From Mangrovicoccus sp. (GTDB lineage Bacteria > Pseudomonadota > Alphaproteobacteria > Rhodobacterales > Rhodobacteraceae): a stretch of DNA of 62,341 nt. The translations under genes were made by a program, and so were the position numbers. The stretch lies in NCBI GenBank assembly GCA_025800345.1, contig JAOXSB010000020.1, positions 1-62,341 on the forward strand, read 5' to 3'. The notes under the pieces are model-generated. The model was not told the DNA's origin and searched no databases. It saw only the letters and a program-made list of their open reading frames with translations. This document shows positions 59,519 to 62,341 of this stretch, in pieces; the stretch's first letter is position 1, and the number at the start of each line of letters is the position of its first letter.

Positions 59519-59791
59519 TTATCGGTACTCCTGAACGCGTGTGGTCTTCAAAGCCGCTTCTCCATGGTTTTCAATAGCATAGGACCAGCTGGCGAATTCC
59601 TCTCCTGAGAGATCATAGCGTTCATAGGCTTCAGCTTCGGTGATCAAGCCATATTTCACAGCCTTCACCACCAAAGCCTTGCGGCTGGCCACCCAGCGGC
59701 GGGTTTTCGGTGACGGCAGATCGGCGCGGGTCATAGTTGACCCGTCGGGCAGCTTTACCACGCGCGGCCCATCGACTTTGCGAATATACAT
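59519..59791 (-). CDS. sciP: CtrA inhibitor SciP (DUF1153)
   Basis: The 90-residue protein is a DUF1153 helix-turn-helix: YIRKVDGPRVVKLPDGSTMTRADLP, RRWVASRKALVVKAV, YGLITEAEAYERYDLS. In Caulobacter SciP binds CtrA and blocks transcription activation, and is degraded by Lon, also encoded here at 27-29 kb. It lies 110 bases before ctrA. Start ATG 59791 has GGGATGTT-type spacing with AGGGGAT upstream. Confidence 0.94.
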   Translation of the reverse strand: MYIRKVDGPRVVKLPDGSTMTRADLPSPKTRRWVASRKALVVKAVKYGLITEAEAYERYDLSGEEFASWSYAIENHGEAALKTTRVQEYR

Positions 59792-59913
59792 AACATCCCC
59801 TCACTAACCACGTTGAGAGACTTGCCATAAAGCGGGTAATGGAGAGTTGATGCCGTACTTGTTTTTAGGGCGGATTTTCTTATATCTCGCCTTTGATTTT
59901 CCCGAACCGGACC

Positions 59914-61053
59914 ATGATGATGTCACCCGTGCTGAATTCGCTCGGCTTTGCAAAGCCGCCCTCTGAAACCCGCGTGGTCGTGGCCATGTCCGGGGGCGTG
60001 GACAGTTCTGTGGTGGCAGCCCAGCTTGCGGAAGAAGGCTACGATGTGGTCGGTGTCACTTTGCAGCTTTACGACCATGGGGCAGCCTTGGCGAAAAAGG
60101 GTGCTTGCTGCGCCGGGCGCGATATCCATGATGCCCGCCGGGTGGCCGAGCGCATGGGCTTTCCCCATTATGTGCTGGATTATGAAAACACCTTTCGTGA
60201 TGCGGTGATTGACGAGTTCGCCGAAAGCTATCTGGCCGGGGCGACCCCAGTGCCCTGTATTCGCTGTAATGAACGGGTGAAATTCCGCGATCTTCTGGAA
60301 ACCGCCAAAGATCTGGATGCAGATTGCATGGCCACGGGCCATTACATTCAGCGCAAAACCGGCGCCGCGGGGCCAGAGCTGCATTGCGCCGCCGATCCGG
60401 TGCGCGATCAAAGCTATTTCCTGTTCTCCACCACCGCCGAACAGCTATCCTATCTGCGCTTCCCCCTGGGCCATCTGCCCACCAAAGACGCCACCCGCGC
60501 CCTGGCGGTAAAATACGGGCTGCCGGTGGCGGACAAACCCGACAGCCAGGACATATGCTTTGTGCCTAATGGCGATTATGCGGCGGTGATCGAAAAGCTG
60601 CGCCCGGGCGCGGCTGATCCTGGCGAGATCGTGGATATGGAGGGCACTGTGCTGGGCACCCATCGCGGGGTGATCCATTACACCATTGGTCAGCGCCGCG
60701 GGCTTGGCATTGGCGGGCTCAGCACGCCGCTTTATGTGGTCAAGCTCGATCCAGAAACCCGGCAAGTTGTGGTCGGGCCGAAAGACGCGCTAAGCACGCG
60801 GATCGTGCCAATCCGCGAGATCAACTGGCTGGGTGACACCCCCCTTGAGCCGGGCCAGAACCTTGAGATCGCAGTCAAAGTCCGCTCCACCCGCCCGCCG
60901 CGAGAAGCGGTGCTGCGCCCGCTTGAAAACGGTCTGGCCGAGGTAGAATTGATCGCGCCCGAAGAAGGGGTTAGCCCCGGACAAGCTTGCGTGTTCTATG
61001 ATCCGGCCAGCAGCCGGGTATTGGGCGGCGGCTGGATTTGGCGCGGCTATTAA
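59914..61053 (+). CDS. mnmA: tRNA-uridine 2-sulfurtransferase
   Basis: The 379-residue protein thiolates U34 of Lys, Glu and Gln tRNAs. It has the PP-loop [14 protein letters not shown], catalytic Cys motifs [14 protein letters not shown] and SQDICFV, GHYIQRK, and the C-terminal beta-barrel. Three consecutive in-frame ATG codons (59914, 59917, 59920) make the exact start uncertain. It is divergent from sciP. Its stop overlaps the convergent lpxB stop (TTAA). Confidence 0.96.
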   Translation: MMMSPVLNSLGFAKPPSETRVVVAMSGGVDSSVVAAQLAEEGYDVVGVTLQLYDHGAALAKKGACCAGRDIHDARRVAERMGFPHYVLDYENTFRDAVIDEFAESYLAGATPVPCIRCNERVKFRDLLETAKDLDADCMATGHYIQRKTGAAGPELHCAADPVRDQSYFLFSTTAEQLSYLRFPLGHLPTKDATRALAVKYGLPVADKPDSQDICFVPNGDYAAVIEKLRPGAADPGEIVDMEGTVLGTHRGVIHYTIGQRRGLGIGGLSTPLYVVKLDPETRQVVVGPKDALSTRIVPIREINWLGDTPLEPGQNLEIAVKVRSTRPPREAVLRPLENGLAEVELIAPEEGVSPGQACVFYDPASSRVLGGGWIWRGY

Positions 61054-62207
61054 GCCCTCTTCAAACCGTCCAGCACCGCGCGGGCCGCACGCAGCCCAGG
61101 GGCCTCACCGCCCCGGCCCAAACGCTCCATGGTAAGGCGCGCTGCCTCTCGCTGGGTTTGCGGCTCATCCAGTAGATCGAGAAGCGCTGGCGCGATCAGT
61201 TTCGGCTGGCAATTCTCGGCTAGAAACTCCGGCACCGCGCGGCTGTCTGAGACCAGATTGACCAAAGTGACTGTGTCCACCAGCAGCATCCGGCGCAGCA
61301 TGATCCGGGTAAGCCAGGCCATGTCATAAGCGATCACCATAGGCGTATCCGCCGCCGCCAGTTCCAAAGACACCGTGCCCGAGGCCGCAAGCGCCAGATC
61401 CGCCGCCCCAAAGGCGGCCCGCTTGCGCCCCCCATCTGGATCCTCTGCCGGGTCCAGCAAATGCAAAGGCCCGGGCCAATCCGCAGTGAGATCGCGCACC
61501 AGATCGGTGACCGCAGGGGCCATGGGTAAAATGATCTGCACATCCGGGCGTGCAGCTTGCATCTGGCGCAAGCTCTCGCCGAACACCTGGCCCAAGCGCG
61601 TGACCTCGCCCTTGCGCGAGCCCGGCAGCGCCAAAAGCAAAGGCGCATCGCCAATGCCAAGATCTGCGCGCAAAGCCGCGCAATCCGCCCCGCTGGCTTG
61701 CGGCGCGGTGGTGATGGGATGGCCCACAAAATCGCAGCGCATCCCCGCCGCTTCCATATAGGGCGGCTCAAAGGGCAAAAGCGCCAGCACCTGATCCACC
61801 ATTTGCGCCATTTTCACAGCCCGCTTCGGCCGCCAAGCCCAGACCGATGGGGCCACGTAATGGACAATGCGAATACCGGGATCGGCCGCGCGCACCCGCT
61901 TGGCCACGCGGAGCGAGAAATCCGGGGCATCAATGGTGATCAACACATCTGGCCGCGTCTCAAGCACCGCTTCCACAGTTTGCAGCATACGCCGCCGTAA
62001 ATGCGGGTATTTCGGCAGCACTTCGGCCAGACCCATCACCGAGAGCTCGGACATAGGGAAAAGGCTTTCAAGCCCAAGCGCTTGCATCTTGGGGCCCGCA
62101 AGCCCGGCGATCTCCGCCCCTGGCTCTAGCGCGCGCAAGCCCTCTACCAGCGCCGCCCCAAGGGCATCACCGCTATCCTCGCCGACCACGATGAATATGC
62201 GGGTCAT
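61050..62207 (-). CDS. lpxB: Lipid-A-disaccharide synthase
   Basis: The 385-residue GT-B glycosyltransferase joins UDP-2,3-diacylglucosamine and lipid X. Typical motifs are [66 protein letters not shown] and the C-terminal [24 protein letters not shown] 62207 overlaps the lpxI stop by four bases, so the two are coupled. Confidence 0.97.
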   Translation of the reverse strand: MTRIFIVVGEDSGDALGAALVEGLRALEPGAEIAGLAGPKMQALGLESLFPMSELSVMGLAEVLPKYPHLRRRMLQTVEAVLETRPDVLITIDAPDFSLRVAKRVRAADPGIRIVHYVAPSVWAWRPKRAVKMAQMVDQVLALLPFEPPYMEAAGMRCDFVGHPITTAPQASGADCAALRADLGIGDAPLLLALPGSRKGEVTRLGQVFGESLRQMQAARPDVQIILPMAPAVTDLVRDLTADWPGPLHLLDPAEDPDGGRKRAAFGAADLALAASGTVSLELAAADTPMVIAYDMAWLTRIMLRRMLLVDTVTLVNLVSDSRAVPEFLAENCQPKLIAPALLDLLDEPQTQREAARLTMERLGRGGEAPGLRAARAVLDGLKRA

Positions 62208-62341
62208 GCGCCCGCCTCGCGCGCCCATAGGAACAGCCCTGCCGCATCGCAGGCGGCAATCACCGCCTCGCGGTCCAGTATGATCACGCCGCCCGCTTCG
62301 ATCACCAGCCCGGCCAGCCCGGCCTCCGCCACGGCTTGGAC
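62204..62341 (-). CDS. lpxI: LpxI (UDP-2,3-diacylglucosamine diphosphatase), C-terminal part
   Basis: Only the last 45 codons are in the window: AEAGLAGLVIEAGGVIILD then REAVIAACDAAGLFLWARE. The pattern AGLAG-x-EAGG and AAD/CDAAGLFLW is typical of the LpxI (DUF1009) C-terminus. LpxI makes lipid X for LpxB. The gene is cut by the window edge, not broken. Confidence 0.85.
   Translation of the reverse strand, partial: VQAVAEAGLAGLVIEAGGVIILDREAVIAACDAAGLFLWAREAGA

Overview
The window is a gene-dense, GC-rich piece of an alphaproteobacterial chromosome, almost certainly from the Rhodobacteraceae (roseobacter/Rhodobacter group). The evidence is a CtrA regulator next to its inhibitor SciP, a usg gene, an invasion-associated locus B protein, a DUF4212 plus VC_2705-type acetate symporter pair, a dedicated ACP and ketosynthase beside LpxD, two proteins with VPLPA-type C-terminal sorting signals, and a GTTC-N7-GTTC LexA box of the alphaproteobacterial type. 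I see no tRNA, rRNA, CRISPR array, insertion sequence or prophage. Almost all of it is core genome. The one clearly foreign-looking stretch is about 25.7-26.6 kb, which is AT-richer and holds an orphan gene.

Layout. 1-2.1 kb: flavin reductase and an exopolysaccharide-initiating sugar transferase. 2.5-11.8 kb: an acetate module with acs, DUF4212 small subunit, symporter, a cNMP/CBS/DUF294 protein, a membrane protein, a degenerate receiver and a sensor-kinase-like protein fused to a DnaQ-type exonuclease. 11.8-16.5 kb (minus): RND efflux pump, its adaptor and usg. 16.7-21.9 kb: gyrA, a CorC-like protein, a probable small RNA and ialB. 21.9-24.5 kb (minus): ketosynthase, ACP and lpxD. 24.9-29.2 kb: DUF882 protein, the orphan gene, and lon with a heat-shock-type promoter. 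29.4-33.0 kb: a surface-protein remnant, tgt, rlmE and ppx/gppA. 33.2-41.2 kb (plus): a folate/C1 trio (small partner, MTHFR, methyl-THF methyltransferase), lldD, a P-loop protein, metA, a hydrolase, ppk2 and a TetR regulator. 41.2-45.0 kb (minus): secF, secD, yajC and a VPLPA-CTERM protein. 45.3-54.0 kb: serS, a TspO-like protein, xseA, purD, trmFO, gluQ, hisI and a NifU-like protein. 54.0-59.8 kb (minus): an SOS-type small membrane protein too short for usual gene calling, recG, ligA, ctrA and sciP. 59.9-62.3 kb: mnmA, lpxB and the end of lpxI.

How the genes work together. The acetate module activates and imports acetate and carries an unusual set of degenerate signalling proteins; the leaders of acs and of the symporter pair share a hairpin. 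The C1 trio plus metA points to methionine synthesis, where the methyl-THF protein may be one module of a split methionine synthase. tgt and gluQ both act on queuosine tRNA. lpxD, its ACP and ketosynthase, with lpxB and lpxI, make lipid A. CtrA-like TTAA-N7-TTAA/TTAC sites occur before ctrA, in the ppx/C1 intergenic region, and beside both VPLPA protein genes.

The most interesting finding is a 39-residue single-helix membrane protein gene (54190-54309, minus) with a strong ribosome binding site, a perfect LexA box upstream and a terminator downstream, just after ligA-recG. It looks like an SOS-induced small membrane protein analogous in design to the Caulobacter division inhibitor SidA.
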